From the NCBI GenBank assembly GCA_029532415.1, contig JAQOTA010000052.1, positions 2,976,001-3,040,000 of the forward strand: a stretch of 64,000 nucleotides of DNA, read 5' to 3'. Shown here piece after piece: positions 36,696 to 46,612 of the stretch. How positions within the stretch are numbered: the first letter of the stretch is position 1; the number at the start of each line of letters is the position of its first letter. A program made the translations under genes and the position numbers. The notes below the pieces were generated by a model. The model saw only the letters and a list, made by a program, of their open reading frames with translations. It had not been told where the DNA came from and made no database searches. This DNA is from Marasmius tenuissimus. Its lineage: Eukaryota > Basidiomycota > Agaricomycetes > Agaricales > Marasmiaceae.

Positions 36696-37705
36696 ATGGC
36701 CTACTGCGAACGATGCGAACGCTCCTTCGTCAACACAAACGCTCTGGAACAACACAAACGATTTTCGTCTGCCCACTGGGAGTGCGGCGACTGCGATAAG
36801 GACTTTCTCACTCGAGAAAGGCTTCAGCAACACTGGGCTGATAGCCCTCGTCACATTTACTGCGACCAATGCGAGTGGGTTGTCGACGATGCTGATGATC
36901 TCGATGATCTGGAAGATCATTACGTCTTGGACCATCATTATTGTCGCAATTGCGAGGAGTTCTTCGACGATGAGCAGGAGTTGCAACGCCACTTCAGAAA
37001 CTCCGACAATCACCATTACTGTCGCAAGTGCGATAGGTTCTTCAGCACCAAGCACGGGTTGAAGCAGCACTACGAGGGTTCCAGCAAACATCATTATTGC
37101 GTCGAATGCGAACGTGACTTTCGAACTGAGAACGGTCTTGAACAAGTACGTGGTCCAATCTCTCACTTCGTCGTTGCTGACCAGCACTCCGCTCTTCAAC
37201 GCAGCATCGTAAGTCAGCTTTGCACCAGTCACGAAACATTGATTGTTGTGCGGAAGGATGTGATGATGTCTTTGTATCCCAAGGTCATCTCTACCTTCAT
37301 CTTGAGTATGGCAACTGTCCCTCCGGGATCAACAGAGCCATTTTGAACCGCGAGTTCGAATTACACGACAAGGGTCACAAATTTCTTGTGCCCTTGCATT
37401 GGCTGATGAACAAGCCTAACTGTACTTCTGTCGACATCGGCAGATGCTGGGACGGGAGTGCTTACCAGTGTCCTTACTGTGAGGATACTTTTAGCACAGC
37501 CGCAGCGCTGCGCCAACATCTGGCTAGCCCACGCCATGAGGCGAAGGTGTATCGCTGCCCCTCGAGCGCGTGCACCAGTGATGGGTTTACAGCGCTCAGT
37601 GCCCTCCGGCAGCACATCGACAGTGAGACTTGTGATGCTCATAAGCACACTCGTACTGTCAAGGCTCTGGATAGGATCGTTAGGGATATCACGAGGTCGA
37701 TGTGA
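36696..37705 (+). CDS. Multi-C2H2 zinc-finger protein D1
   Basis: Two exons (36696-37145, 37205-37705) give 316 aa built almost wholly of zinc fingers of the form C-x2-C-x12-H-x5/6-H with very short linkers: CERCERSF, CGDCDKDF, CDQCEWVV (with an acidic Asp run), CRNCEEFF, CRKCDRFF, CVECERDF, then after a spacer CPYCEDTF and a last CPSSAC finger. The single intron falls inside the sixth finger just before its first zinc His (..ENGLEQ/HRKS). The acceptor at 37204 is supported by paralog D2, which has an intron at the same place. The protein could bind RNA or DNA; the double-stranded-RNA-type spacing (two His five or six apart) resembles JAZ/U1-like fingers, an inference only. It has no activation or other domain. 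It sits between dynactin and the third A-B cassette. Confidence 0.9.
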
Positions 37706-38297
37706 TTATTCGCATCGCTGCATCTTATTGCGCCCGGGATGGCTTCCCTCCTGGTGACCTCATGAATCCCTTGTCCTTGTCTATCAGTTCTTTGTCGTGT
37801 TTCTCGCGACACACGAAGAGAACCTGATTCCCAATCTGAAATAGTTGGGCTCTCGGTTTATCTTTGTGTCGTGCATGATAGGGCGAGTTGGAAGAGGGTT
37901 TTGTAACTCGCTCGCTCGCCCTAAGCTCTGTTCTTTCTCCCTGTTGCCTCGCGTATTTATACAGACGACGTACGCAGGAAAAATGGTGCTCAATCTGAAA
38001 TAGTTGGGCTTTCGGTTTTTCTCTCGTGATGTGTACGTCTGTCAGGGCGAGCTGGATGAGTTTTTCATAACTCGCTCTCGTCTTGTGTCTTGTGTCTTGT
38101 GTTCTCTTTCTCTTTTCTTTTCGTTTTCATGTATTCATCGAGTGTTGCATAAACCAATAAACCACATCGATTTGACCGGCAAGATTCAGAACGACATGCG
38201 TCATATGAGCGAACTAGGTCGAAGGTATTACTGCTATGATTAAGTACTAAGTAGTGTACTGGAAAGTAGCTAAGTGTACAAGATGCGATTAATCGTG
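37706..38297. repeat. Convergent 3' region of D1 and B3 with a duplicated stretch of about 95 bases
   Basis: About 37829-37922 and 37989-38086 are imperfect direct copies: AATCTGAAATAGTTGGGCT, TCGGTTT, TCGTG, AGGGCGAG and TAACTCGCTC occur in order in both. No gene is seen. The copies may carry a transcript end signal or a hairpin; I can support only the duplication. Confidence 0.7.
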
Positions 38298-39600
38298 CTA
38301 CATGCAAAAGAAACGCTTGAGATTCTTGAATGAGTGTTTGATTCTTGACAGTAGTGTCGAGTTCTTCGGTGCATCGATGAGTTGTTCAGAGGAACCTTTT
38401 CGAGAAATGTCTAAATACGTGTGACGAGGCGTGGAACGATGATGAAAAGATGCACCTGCCACTGGACCTTGGGGCTTGCCTGCGAAATATTCTTCATCGA
38501 TTTGCCGAGCCTTCTCTATCTGCTCCTGCATCTTGTCGTCGCTGTGTTGGCCCAACATCCTGTAAAACAAGAGGTCAGGTAATGAACCAAAGTCGGTCAG
38601 ATGAACGTACCCTCGGAGGACCCGGAGTTCCTCGTAGAAATCTTTCGGATCGTTTACACAGTCCACCTCGGAAAGATCGTAAGAGACGTTGAAGACGGGA
38701 ACCTCGTACATCTCCAAGTCTCGAGTACACACAGAAGCTGTTTCTGTCGAATCCTCTCCGTCCGGCGGAAGACCCAACTCCTCCCTAACCTTCTCGTACG
38801 CTTCCGATAGCACCTCATAGAACTCCCGATCGGGGTTTTCGCGTTTGAGTTTCTCTTTATCGATCATAGCCATGATTCTTTCGTATTCTGTCCGAGATTC
38901 CACGCCGCTAGTAAATATCGGAAGAAATACAAGAGGAATACGACACACCTTCTTGTTCAGGATCATCTTCGTCCTCCGAGTCATAGTCCAACTCAGCAGA
39001 ATCATCTTCCATCAAGTCCCCCATTCCAGTACATTGTGCCTCCTGAGCCGGGTTCAACCTCGTTTGTTGGGTGACACGATCCTGATCCATCAGTAACGTG
39101 CACTCAAAGGCATTAGTAGACTCGAGCTCACGTATGTGAGCTGGCTTCTCCTCGAGCATGACGCTCCGACAGCGAGCAACACCCCCGAAGAGGTGGGAGA
39201 CATAGCAATCCCCCCAGGGAAGTGGTATAGATGGTTCGAGGGGTTGTCGCGACAGAGGATGGTGCGTGTTCGGGAGGATGGGGACCGACATTTCGGGTTC
39301 GATGCACTTCTTCTCATCCTTCTTTCGTAGACCTTGATAAATCAGCTTGAAAGAGTACGTGTGGTAGGGTCTTTTCTGCCAGAAGACAGGCTGGCCCCGC
39401 TGTAAGGATTCGGAGAACCTGGTCAGCTTCGAACAGACAGCTAACGATAAGGTGGCACGTACCATTCCGACCATTGCGATGTACTTTTTACAACTGAGTT
39501 TCCGACATGCTTCAGTAAGCTCTGAATCCTTTAGATGCTCGATAGATGCAACAGCATCAATGCTGAAGGCTACAATTGTGTTGCGTTGTGGGAGTTCCAT
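38298..39600 (-). CDS. Cassette protein B3, unknown function
   Basis: Third B paralog, on the minus strand. ATG at 39598-39600 (MELPQRNTIVAFSIDA). The exon layout is the same as B1/B2, and the second exon again carries RPYHTYSFKLI, MSVPILPNTHHPLSRQP, CYVSHLFGG, and an acidic tract (LDYDSEDEDDPEQEG). Later parts: MAMIDKEKLKRENPDREFYE, LGLPPDGEDSTETAS, VPVFNVSYDLSEV, IEKARQIDEEYF, and the C-terminus LKRFFCM. All exons are open. It is closer to B1 than B2 in the MIDKEKLKRENPDREFYEV segment and closer to B2 in the STETASVC segment, so the three copies may have exchanged sequence. It is divergent from A3. Confidence 0.88.
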
Positions 39601-40291
39601 ACTGCAAGTGGTTGAAATTCTCGGCGGATGTGGTACAGAGAAAGAAAAAACAAACAAGACAACCTTAATTTATAGCGAGAGTACCAGCCATTGGGCCACA
39701 GTGAGTCAGACAAAGAACGAGCTTGCTCATTGTTGTTCAACCCCGGTATGGAGATTCATGGAAGAGGAAGACAAAGGCTCGCCAGGTTCCCACGGGCAAC
39801 CTCTTGATCCCGAACTGCCACCTTCTGCCACACTCTGGTTCGAACGCTTCCGGCTTGTACGTCCCTATCGACTGACTCAATGCCACATTATAGTCTTCAA
39901 ATGGCTCATGCTCTGTCCCATCGCTTCTTGTCGCGGAAAATCTGCTTCTCTCGTCCATCTCTCTGTAATCAACTGTAATAATGCCATCACCGAAGTTTTT
40001 ACAAATTCTCTACCGATTCTAACTTATCTACTGGCCGACCTACCACCTCTCACCATCAGACTCAGTCAGACGAATTTTTTTTGTCCTGCTGAATCCGTGC
40101 CACATTCCAATATCGACCTGGCTCACGCCCTGGCCCATGCTTTGGCCCATGGTGTTGTTGTGCCCGTGTTTTGCCACACACGTCTGCGTCTGTTGCTTCT
40201 GGAAGCTGCTTCTATATAATGTCATTGCTCGATTTTTCTCCCAAACACACTCGCATAATTCCTTTCGCTGGCCGACCCAACGCTCCTTACG
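39601..40291. promoter_or_regulatory. Bidirectional promoter of the B3/A3 pair
   Basis: This is a 691-bp region in the opposite orientation to the other two pairs. TATAAAT (minus, 39668-39674) lies 68-74 bases before B3; TATATAA at 40213-40219 lies 73-79 bases before A3. On the minus strand TTTGTCTGACTCACTGTGGC lies at about 39699-39718, as before B1 and B2, and GTTCGGGATCAAGAGGTTGC at about 39798-39817 is also kept. Confidence 0.78.
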
Positions 40292-41447
40292 ATGAGACTC
40301 CGAAAAATCTCCCAAACCAATGAAGAAAACCCTCGAGAATGTGCAGACCCTCAGTGCATCCCTCCTCTCTCTCACGAACCTAGACGTGGGGCGGAACCCA
40401 AACCCGGTGATATCGTTTGTATTCGCATATCTGCACTCGCGCCTTTCTATCATATGCTTGGAGACACAAAAAACGACCGGAGCTGCAAGCCTGGAGACCG
40501 CCCGTGCATCATAACGTCGATTATGGACGATGGAACCTTCAATGTCTGTCTTATGGCCACCTTCGACAAGAACTCTTACGAAGAATTACCCGACGTAATC
40601 AAGGAATTCATCGTCTTCGTACCCACTACCAACCCTTCCGACAAGACCTTCTTGAGTACAAGACACTGTCATATTCACACAATCCCGGAATGGACAGTAC
40701 CAGGATCTGGTGTCTGTGGCTCGCAATATCTCATTACTCTCCCCATCAACTCTTCCTTGCAGCCTTTCAAGAAATGGAGGACACCGGATATGCCCTCAGA
40801 CGCGGGATTCTTCCTTGACAAGGCTACTATGTCGAAGCTGAACAAGATTATTCTGGAGCATGATAAGAGGTCAAAAGAATGGTTTAGAGAGAATGGCAGC
40901 ATGAAGGTGTCTGGCTTGCTCCAGGCATTGCGACGCTCAGAAAGGGTGCGTGATCTTGAGGCTCTACGAGTGGCAATAGCTGACCTTCCGATCTCAGGCG
41001 TATAAATCTAAGAACAGGACAGCGGAGGGAGATCGTACTACCCTTGCAGTGAGTTCAGGCCCGTTTTGACTACCTCGTTGATTTCTGAACTTCTCACTAG
41101 TCCAGGCGAACCTGGGGAACGAGAAACACACAAAGCGTGCTTTCTGCGGTAAGTCTACCATGGGCGATTGACTTACTCGAGCTGACCGCCACCTTAGGGC
41201 TTCACCCCCCTCGCTAAGGATGGCACAGAAGACGTCGACGGTTTTAAGCTTGTCGGGTCAGACGTGAGACCTCTCAATATTCCACTCGTGTACCACCCAA
41301 CTCTGATCTCGCTCACATCTATAGGGAAAGCAGATTAAACCCAAGTTCAGGAGATCAAGAGCACCATCTTCAAGGGCACCCAGTACTGTTGCAAGCACTT
41401 ATGGCTTTCGTCGACCAGCGCCAGCCTTCGGGTTGGTCCACGAATAA
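40292..41447 (+). CDS. Cassette protein A3, unknown function
   Basis: Best-resolved A copy. Exons 40292-40945, 40998-41048, 41101-41148, 41198-41263 and 41325-41447 give 313 aa, with every junction in phase 0. Exon 1 holds the Cys pair CADPQC, the core GDIVCIRISALAPFYHMLGD, RPCIITSI, VCLMATFDKNSYEELP, EFIVFVPTTNPSD, HTIPEWTVPGSG and a charged helix (MSKLNKIILEHDKRSKEW). Exons 2-5 encode AYKSKNRTAEGDRTTLA, SRRTWGTRNTQSVLSA, GFTPLAKDGTEDVDGF and a basic Ser/Arg/Pro tail (KFRRSRAPSSRAPSTVAS), which could be a nuclear-localisation or RNA-binding tail. I do not recognise the family. Four introns at matching sites in A1 and A2 confirm the structure. Confidence 0.9.
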
Positions 41448-42022
41448 GAGGGGTACAACCGTAATCGCTCCTGTCCCCCAGTCTCATGTATCGATATGTC
41501 CGACCTTCGCTGGTCAATATGCGTCTTTCCACGCGCTGTATGATTCACTGCTATCTATCTGTATCTACATGTATTAATTCTCGCGCTGAATATGCTCTAT
41601 GCTCATGGATCATGCTTTCATTTCTTGTTCGAAATACAAACTTTGTGAAGTCTACCGTCGTTCGAGCTCAACAAACGTTGGCTCCAGTCTGTTTCTATTG
41701 ATTGTTCCTAGCCGAAGAATTCAACAGCGACGTAACCGCAGCAATTTGAATGGCAGGCTCAGTACGTCACCGTACTGCTTGAACTCGAACTACCACCGTC
41801 GGTTGAGTCTTACGTGAGGAGACAGCTCACTGGACATAGGTTTGTTTTCAATCTATCCTGGGTCAAGCTTCAACTTGGACGTTCGTCTGTTTTCAATCGG
41901 AGGCGAGTGTTTGCTTACTGTCAGCGAGGATTGACATCAATGATCAACAAAACAGTGTTCGACGGAAGCATTGCTCTCACCGTTTATCGCATCCGCAAAC
42001 CCTCTCATTTTATCTCTCGGTG
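41448..42022. promoter_or_regulatory. A3 3' flank block and C4 promoter
   Basis: About 41480-41640 is the A-gene 3' flank in the reverse direction (CATGTATCGATATGTCCGAC; TATGCGTCTTTCCACGCGCTG..). From about 41778 the C-family promoter motif appears (CTTGAACTCGAACTACCACCGTCGG), about 245 bases before the C4 ATG. Confidence 0.65.
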
Positions 42023-43411
42023 ATGCCTCCGCTACAGCCGCATTTCGAAACTCTACCTCTGGAGCTGCTGGCCTGCATTCTCGAGCTACTTCCCTTGGAC
42101 TGCCGTCTTGCTCTCGCGTCCACAAGTTCCAATCTTCGGAGTTCGATAGCCCCTCTCATATTTCAGGCTCTGAAAATCACCAGTAACACTCGAGAAGTGC
42201 GACAGTTTGAACAACTAGCAGACAAGTGGGGCCCGTTCGTCACGAAACTGCATTTCGTGGCATCCATGCCGCATGGTAAACCCAGTGACGTCCTCGCTCC
42301 CACAGGCAACGGCGCCCATGAACAGGACGAACCGAGCCCCCCAGAAAACAGCGCTGGGACCGGAAACGCCCCCCAGAGTTTTATGACCACCCTTGCACGC
42401 GACGCTCTCACGGGAAAATCCCTCCCCAACCTTACGACCGTTCATCTCTCGTTCGACTTCGACTTCGACTTCGACTTTGGATACGAAAAGCCGGATAGCA
42501 ACATCTGGGACGATCCTAACTTATACACTGGCGTATCCTATAGCATATGGGTCTTCAAAGACTCGGAGGCAGCCGAGGATGTGCCAATGAAGGAAGCCAG
42601 ATACCCGTGGCGTGCGTTGATGGCGCAGACGTGGTCAGCACTTTGCCGAAACAAGTCCATCAGGGAACTCATCGTCTCCAATCTGATTCCGAGGAAAACC
42701 ACCGCCTTCAACTCGGACGACTGGCGGGACTTCCTCGGACGCCTGAAAACGCTGGAGCTGAGGATGTGGGGAGTAACGGATGATGGATGGTATGTTAATG
42801 CCCTAGAGGGGTACTTGGCGTACGAGGCCAGATTAGGCGAGTACTTCTTCCGGCATTTGAACCAGGTACAGCGCCTGCTGCTCGCCGCCTATCCTGAGTG
42901 TCCGTTCGGAGGACCTGAGGTGGGCAATGGCCCGGATTTCAGATACGATATCGCGTTCCCGCTCTCCAAAGAATACCTCCCTCGCCTCAAAGCTCTCGAG
43001 CTCCACAACGTCTTCGTCAGCAAGAGACTGGCAGATTTTATTCTCAGTAAAAGCAAAACCTTGAACGAAGTACGACTGCATGACTGCCATGCGAGTACCT
43101 ACGACGAGGAGAAAATCTCGTGGGCTGCGTTTTTCACCCACCTTGACCACAACAAATGTCAACTCAGGGAGCTGGACGTCACGTATAGACAAAGTGATGC
43201 AGCTATCATCGACGAGGAAAGTCGACCGAAGAAGGAGAATGAGGAGGATAGGGTGTTTTCGTATGGAATGTTAGATGAAAAGTATGGGTTTTTCATGGCG
43301 GACGACAGGCAAATCTGCGAAAAGTATGAAGAAAGGAGGGACTTGGATGCGTATCGCAAGTTAGTGGACAGTGTGAGGCAGAGGAGGGAAGTCGGAGAAA
43401 GGCCGAGATAG
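42023..43411 (+). CDS. Cassette F-box protein C4
   Basis: Intronless, 462 aa from ATG 42023 (the GTG at 42020 is not a eukaryotic start). F-box at about residues 6-50: HFETLPLELLACILELLPLDCRLALAS. It shares the family blocks YPWRALMAQTWSALCRNKS, KTTAFNSDDWRDFLGRLKTLEL, YLPRLKALELHNVFVSKRLADFIL and KISWAAFFTHLDHNK, and the tail FSYGMLDEKYGFFMADDRQICEKYEERRDLDAYRKL, the last part nearly the same at DNA level as C3. Its very end differs (QRREVGERPR). It stands third in the cassette B3-A3-C4, but here A, not B, is its neighbour because the A-B pair is inverted relative to C. Putative SCF adaptor. Confidence 0.91.
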   Translation: MPPLQPHFETLPLELLACILELLPLDCRLALASTSSNLRSSIAPLIFQALKITSNTREVRQFEQLADKWGPFVTKLHFVASMPHGKPSDVLAPTGNGAHEQDEPSPPENSAGTGNAPQSFMTTLARDALTGKSLPNLTTVHLSFDFDFDFDFGYEKPDSNIWDDPNLYTGVSYSIWVFKDSEAAEDVPMKEARYPWRALMAQTWSALCRNKSIRELIVSNLIPRKTTAFNSDDWRDFLGRLKTLELRMWGVTDDGWYVNALEGYLAYEARLGEYFFRHLNQVQRLLLAAYPECPFGGPEVGNGPDFRYDIAFPLSKEYLPRLKALELHNVFVSKRLADFILSKSKTLNEVRLHDCHASTYDEEKISWAAFFTHLDHNKCQLRELDVTYRQSDAAIIDEESRPKKENEEDRVFSYGMLDEKYGFFMADDRQICEKYEERRDLDAYRKLVDSVRQRREVGERPR

Positions 43412-44019
43412 CGCTTTCAAAAGACATCGGGACTAAACGCTCTGGTGCCAGAAGTCGAACCGGCCACAAGTATCTGTAACCCTCGTCGATCTTCCAGGCT
43501 GGTCATTTGCACAAGAGTCGTCAGAGTCGTACTTATCTCATTCTCGTGTATTGATACACCTCAGACATGCTTCGCCAAAGTACGATTTGACGCGTTCATG
43601 CATCAAGTTGTCTTGTTGTATCCAAATATGTATTGATTTCCTCTCCGTCACATATGCTCTAAACTCACCGGTCATGTTTCTATCCCGAGCCTGAAATGTA
43701 TACTCAAGCCTATGCAAACTCAATGTTCCTCGTGAAAGGGCCGTTTGCTCGTGTCATATACTTGATTTGGCCGACCCCTGCCGACCCCGGTGCCGGCGAT
43801 ATGTATGATCGATGATGCGCCATCAAATTCAAAGCACGTCACCTTATCCTTGAATCCGAACCATCACCGCGCGCCAGTCGAGGAGATACTTAGCTTCAGC
43901 ACAAGCTGTTCATCTTAACCTATCTGACCTCAAAGCAAGTTTTAACTAGTCGAAGGTGAATATCTTATTCCATACCCTCAGCTGGCACTGATGATCAATA
44001 AGAAAGTTTGGATTGGGTA
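43412..44019. promoter_or_regulatory. C4 3' flank and outer part of the C5 promoter
   Basis: From about 43848 the C-family promoter block is recognisable (CCTTGAATCCGAACCATCAC; AACTAGTCGAAGGTGAATA; CAGCTGGCACTGATGATCAA), followed at 44011-44019 by the target-site copy GATTGGGTA where a mobile element interrupts it. No gene is seen. Confidence 0.65.
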
Positions 44020-45109
44020 GAGAGCTTCGACACGAGCGACAAGAAAAATCGAAATCGAAATCCGAAACCGAAAATCGAAACCGAGATCGAAAGTGAGGTC
44101 AAAAATCGAAAATGAGGAGTTTTTTCTCTGACTTTCGATTTCCGTCGGCGCTTTTGATTTCATTGATGTAGTTCTCCGTCCGCTTCGCTTGGTCTGCCGT
44201 ATTTGAATAGCATTCTAAATCATATTTGGCGAATAGACCATTCCCTCGTATAAAATCGATGTAGCTGGGACCGTTGGACAGTCCTTTTCTTCCCTACGTG
44301 CCCGTGCGTGTGGGCAGACCCCGTCAACTTATCTACTCCACTACTGTTTCCTTATTCATTCCACTACTAGTATAGCCTAAAGCCTAGCTTGTATCGTAGT
44401 CAGAACAATCCCTCTTTCCATTTTACCCACCTAGCTCAAGTCAGTATCAACACTGCACTAAGAACCTAATCCCAATTTGAAAGTAGGACTCTACAGCACA
44501 TCGCGTGCGGCATATATCGCCAATTTACTGATGACTTTACTGGTGACATTATTGAAGGAGTGTCGGCTTATAATGCCATTGAAAGGACCTTTTAGGCCAC
44601 TTAAGCGTGAATGCCTACCAAGAAAGGGTTTTTCAAGGCCCTTGTAAGGCGTCAAACTTGCTTATCTGTAGAGAAACATTACATTGAAAAGCCTTGTATG
44701 GCTTTTCTGGAAATTTGCGACAGTACATTTTGGAGTGCTCAGCGCTCAGTTAAAGCTGAGGGAGATATATACTGTGCCAAACACTTGTAGGTCCATAGTA
44801 GTAGGCATATAAAGAAGAAAATGGGGTATACAAGGTCGAGGGAAGAGAGTTATTGAACTTGGTTGGGCTAGATTGAGAGTTCAATACATATTACCCGACT
44901 ACAGAGACACGACGCAAGACGGAGTTGCGCCTCCCGGGTCATGACACATGATGACGGCCCGCAGACGGAGGTCGGGAAGGAAATCGAAAGCAGAGAGAGG
45001 AAATCGAAAGTATCGAAATTGATCCATTACTTTCGATTTTGAGCCCCGACTTTCGATTTTCGATTTCGATTTCGGTTTTTTTGGGGTCTGTCGCTGGTGT
45101 CGAACTACT
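44020..45109. mobile_element. Non-coding DNA element of 1,090 bp with inverted-repeat ends and 9-bp target duplication
   Basis: Flanked by a perfect 9-base direct repeat, GATTGGGTA, at 44011-44019 and 45110-45118. The ends are inverted copies: left TTCGACACGAGCGACA (44026-44041), right, read on the minus strand, TTCGACACCAGCGACA. Inside each end follow runs of CGAAA/TCGAAAT words, then a second pair of related inverted stretches (about 44120-44185 and 44945-45025), so the terminal repeats are about 150-170 bases long. No open frame of note lies between, so it cannot encode a transposase. Long terminal inverted repeats with a 9-base duplication are typical of Mutator-like elements (family knowledge), so a non-autonomous MULE is the best guess. 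It splits the promoter of C5. Confidence 0.8.
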
Positions 45110-45118
45110 GATTGGGTA

Positions 45119-45190
45119 ACACATTGGACGGTCCACCTCATTATCCATTACATCTCCAGCGTCCTTTCCTATTCAGTGCATCTTCTAAAC
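45119..45190. promoter_or_regulatory. Inner part of the C5 promoter, cut off by the element
   Basis: Removing the element and one target copy brings the GGCACTGATGATCAA stretch to about 118 bases before the C5 ATG; the same words lie about 105 bases before the C3 ATG. The 72 bases left between element and ATG contain no clear TATA box. Confidence 0.6.
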
Positions 45191-46612
45191 ATGCCCCAAA
45201 ACCCGCCACATCTTGAGGATCTACCTGTGGAACTCCTTACTGAAATCCTTGTATCACTGCCCAGCGATGGTACCCGCCTCGCTCTTGCCTCCACAAACTC
45301 CCATCTCCGCAACGTGTTGGCTCCTCACATCTTTAGTGCTATTAAGATAAAGAATAGCACTCGAGAGCGACACGAATTCAAGCAGCTGGCAAACAAGTAC
45401 GGTTCGGCCATCACGCATCTGCATTTCGTGGCATCCATGCCGCATGGCAGACCTGAGGACGACATCTTTACCACCCCCACCGACCATCGCACTGATGAAC
45501 AGGACACTCCCAGCCCCACAAAGAACCCCAACAATGGTGTTGATGACTCGGATCAAAGCTTCATAACCGACTTAGCACGCGATGTGCTCGTAGGGAAGCT
45601 GCTACCCAACGCTACTACCCTCAGTCTCTCGTTCGACTTCGACTTTGAATACGATGGTGCAGAGCTGGACCTGGATGATGGCATATGGGATGGCCCCAAC
45701 TCGATAACCGACGACTCCACCTCTATATACGTGTTCGCGGATGAAGAGGCAGCTGAGGATGTGCCAATCAGAGAAGCCGAATATCCGTGGCGCGCGCTGA
45801 TGGCGCAGACATGGTCGGCTCTCTGCCAAAACAAATCCATCACGAAACTTATCATCCTCAATCTGATCCCAAAGAAGACCACAACTTTCGATTCAGAAGA
45901 CTGGCGAGATTTTCTCGGACGGCTGGAGGTACTGGAGTTGAGGATGTGGGGAGGAGATAATGGCGTTGGGTGGCGTGTTAATACTCTAGAGGGGTACTTG
46001 GTGTACGAGGCCAGATTGGGCGAGTACTTCTTCCGGCACTTGAACAAGGTACAGCGCCTGCTGCTTGCCGCCTATCCTGAGTGTCCGTTCGGAGGACCTG
46101 AGGTGGACGATGGCCCGAACTTCAATTACGATATCGCGTTCCCGCTCTCCAAAGAATACCTCCCTCGCCTTAAAACCCTCGAGCTCCACAATATCTTCAT
46201 CAGCAAGAGGCTGGTTAGCTTCGTTCTTAACAAAGGGACAACATTACACGGAGTGTATTTGCATCACTGTCATGCGAACAGAGACCACGAGGAGGGATTC
46301 TCATGGGCTGACTTCTTCACCTGCCTCGACTCCAACAAATCTCAGCTCAGGGAGCTGCACATTACATACGAAGGGGGCGATCTAGCTTTGCTCTCTGACT
46401 ACGAGGGGAATCAGCTGCAGAAACAGAATGAGGAGGACAGGGTATTCTCATATGGGAACTTGATATCTAAGTATGGGGATTTTGTGGCGGGCAACCGCAA
46501 AATTCGAGAGAAGTATGAGGAAAGGAAGGATTTGGATGCATATCGTAGTTTGATGGATACTTTGGAGCGAAGGAAGGAAGGAGACAAAAAGCCGCTACAG
46601 GAGCGCGTCTAA
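45191..46612 (+). CDS. F-box protein C5
   Basis: Intronless, 473 aa from ATG 45191 (MPQNPPHLEDLPVELL). F-box at about residues 7-52; in this part and the next 70 residues it resembles C1 (RERHEFKQLANKYG; MPHGRPEDDI; TDHRTDEQD), while the middle (YPWRALMAQTWSALCQNKSITKLI; GWRVNTLEGYLVYEARLGEYFFRHLN; AAYPECPFGGPEV) is almost C4. This mosaic look suggests recombination or gene conversion between members. The tail is family-like (EEDRVFSYGNLISKYGDF; KYEERKDLDAYRSLMD) with a longer basic end. All codons are open although the promoter is split by the 1.09-kb element, so expression may be altered. It has no A-B pair directly beside it. Confidence 0.9.
   Translation: MPQNPPHLEDLPVELLTEILVSLPSDGTRLALASTNSHLRNVLAPHIFSAIKIKNSTRERHEFKQLANKYGSAITHLHFVASMPHGRPEDDIFTTPTDHRTDEQDTPSPTKNPNNGVDDSDQSFITDLARDVLVGKLLPNATTLSLSFDFDFEYDGAELDLDDGIWDGPNSITDDSTSIYVFADEEAAEDVPIREAEYPWRALMAQTWSALCQNKSITKLIILNLIPKKTTTFDSEDWRDFLGRLEVLELRMWGGDNGVGWRVNTLEGYLVYEARLGEYFFRHLNKVQRLLLAAYPECPFGGPEVDDGPNFNYDIAFPLSKEYLPRLKTLELHNIFISKRLVSFVLNKGTTLHGVYLHHCHANRDHEEGFSWADFFTCLDSNKSQLRELHITYEGGDLALLSDYEGNQLQKQNEEDRVFSYGNLISKYGDFVAGNRKIREKYEERKDLDAYRSLMDTLERRKEGDKKPLQERV

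Noticed and set aside
42020..42022. GTG start for C4 (and for C5 at 45176)
   Set aside because: An ATG follows at 42023 and 45191; nuclear genes of fungi start at ATG, and the paralogs agree.
44170..44890. A transposase gene inside the inverted-repeat element
   Set aside because: All frames are interrupted; the element is non-coding.
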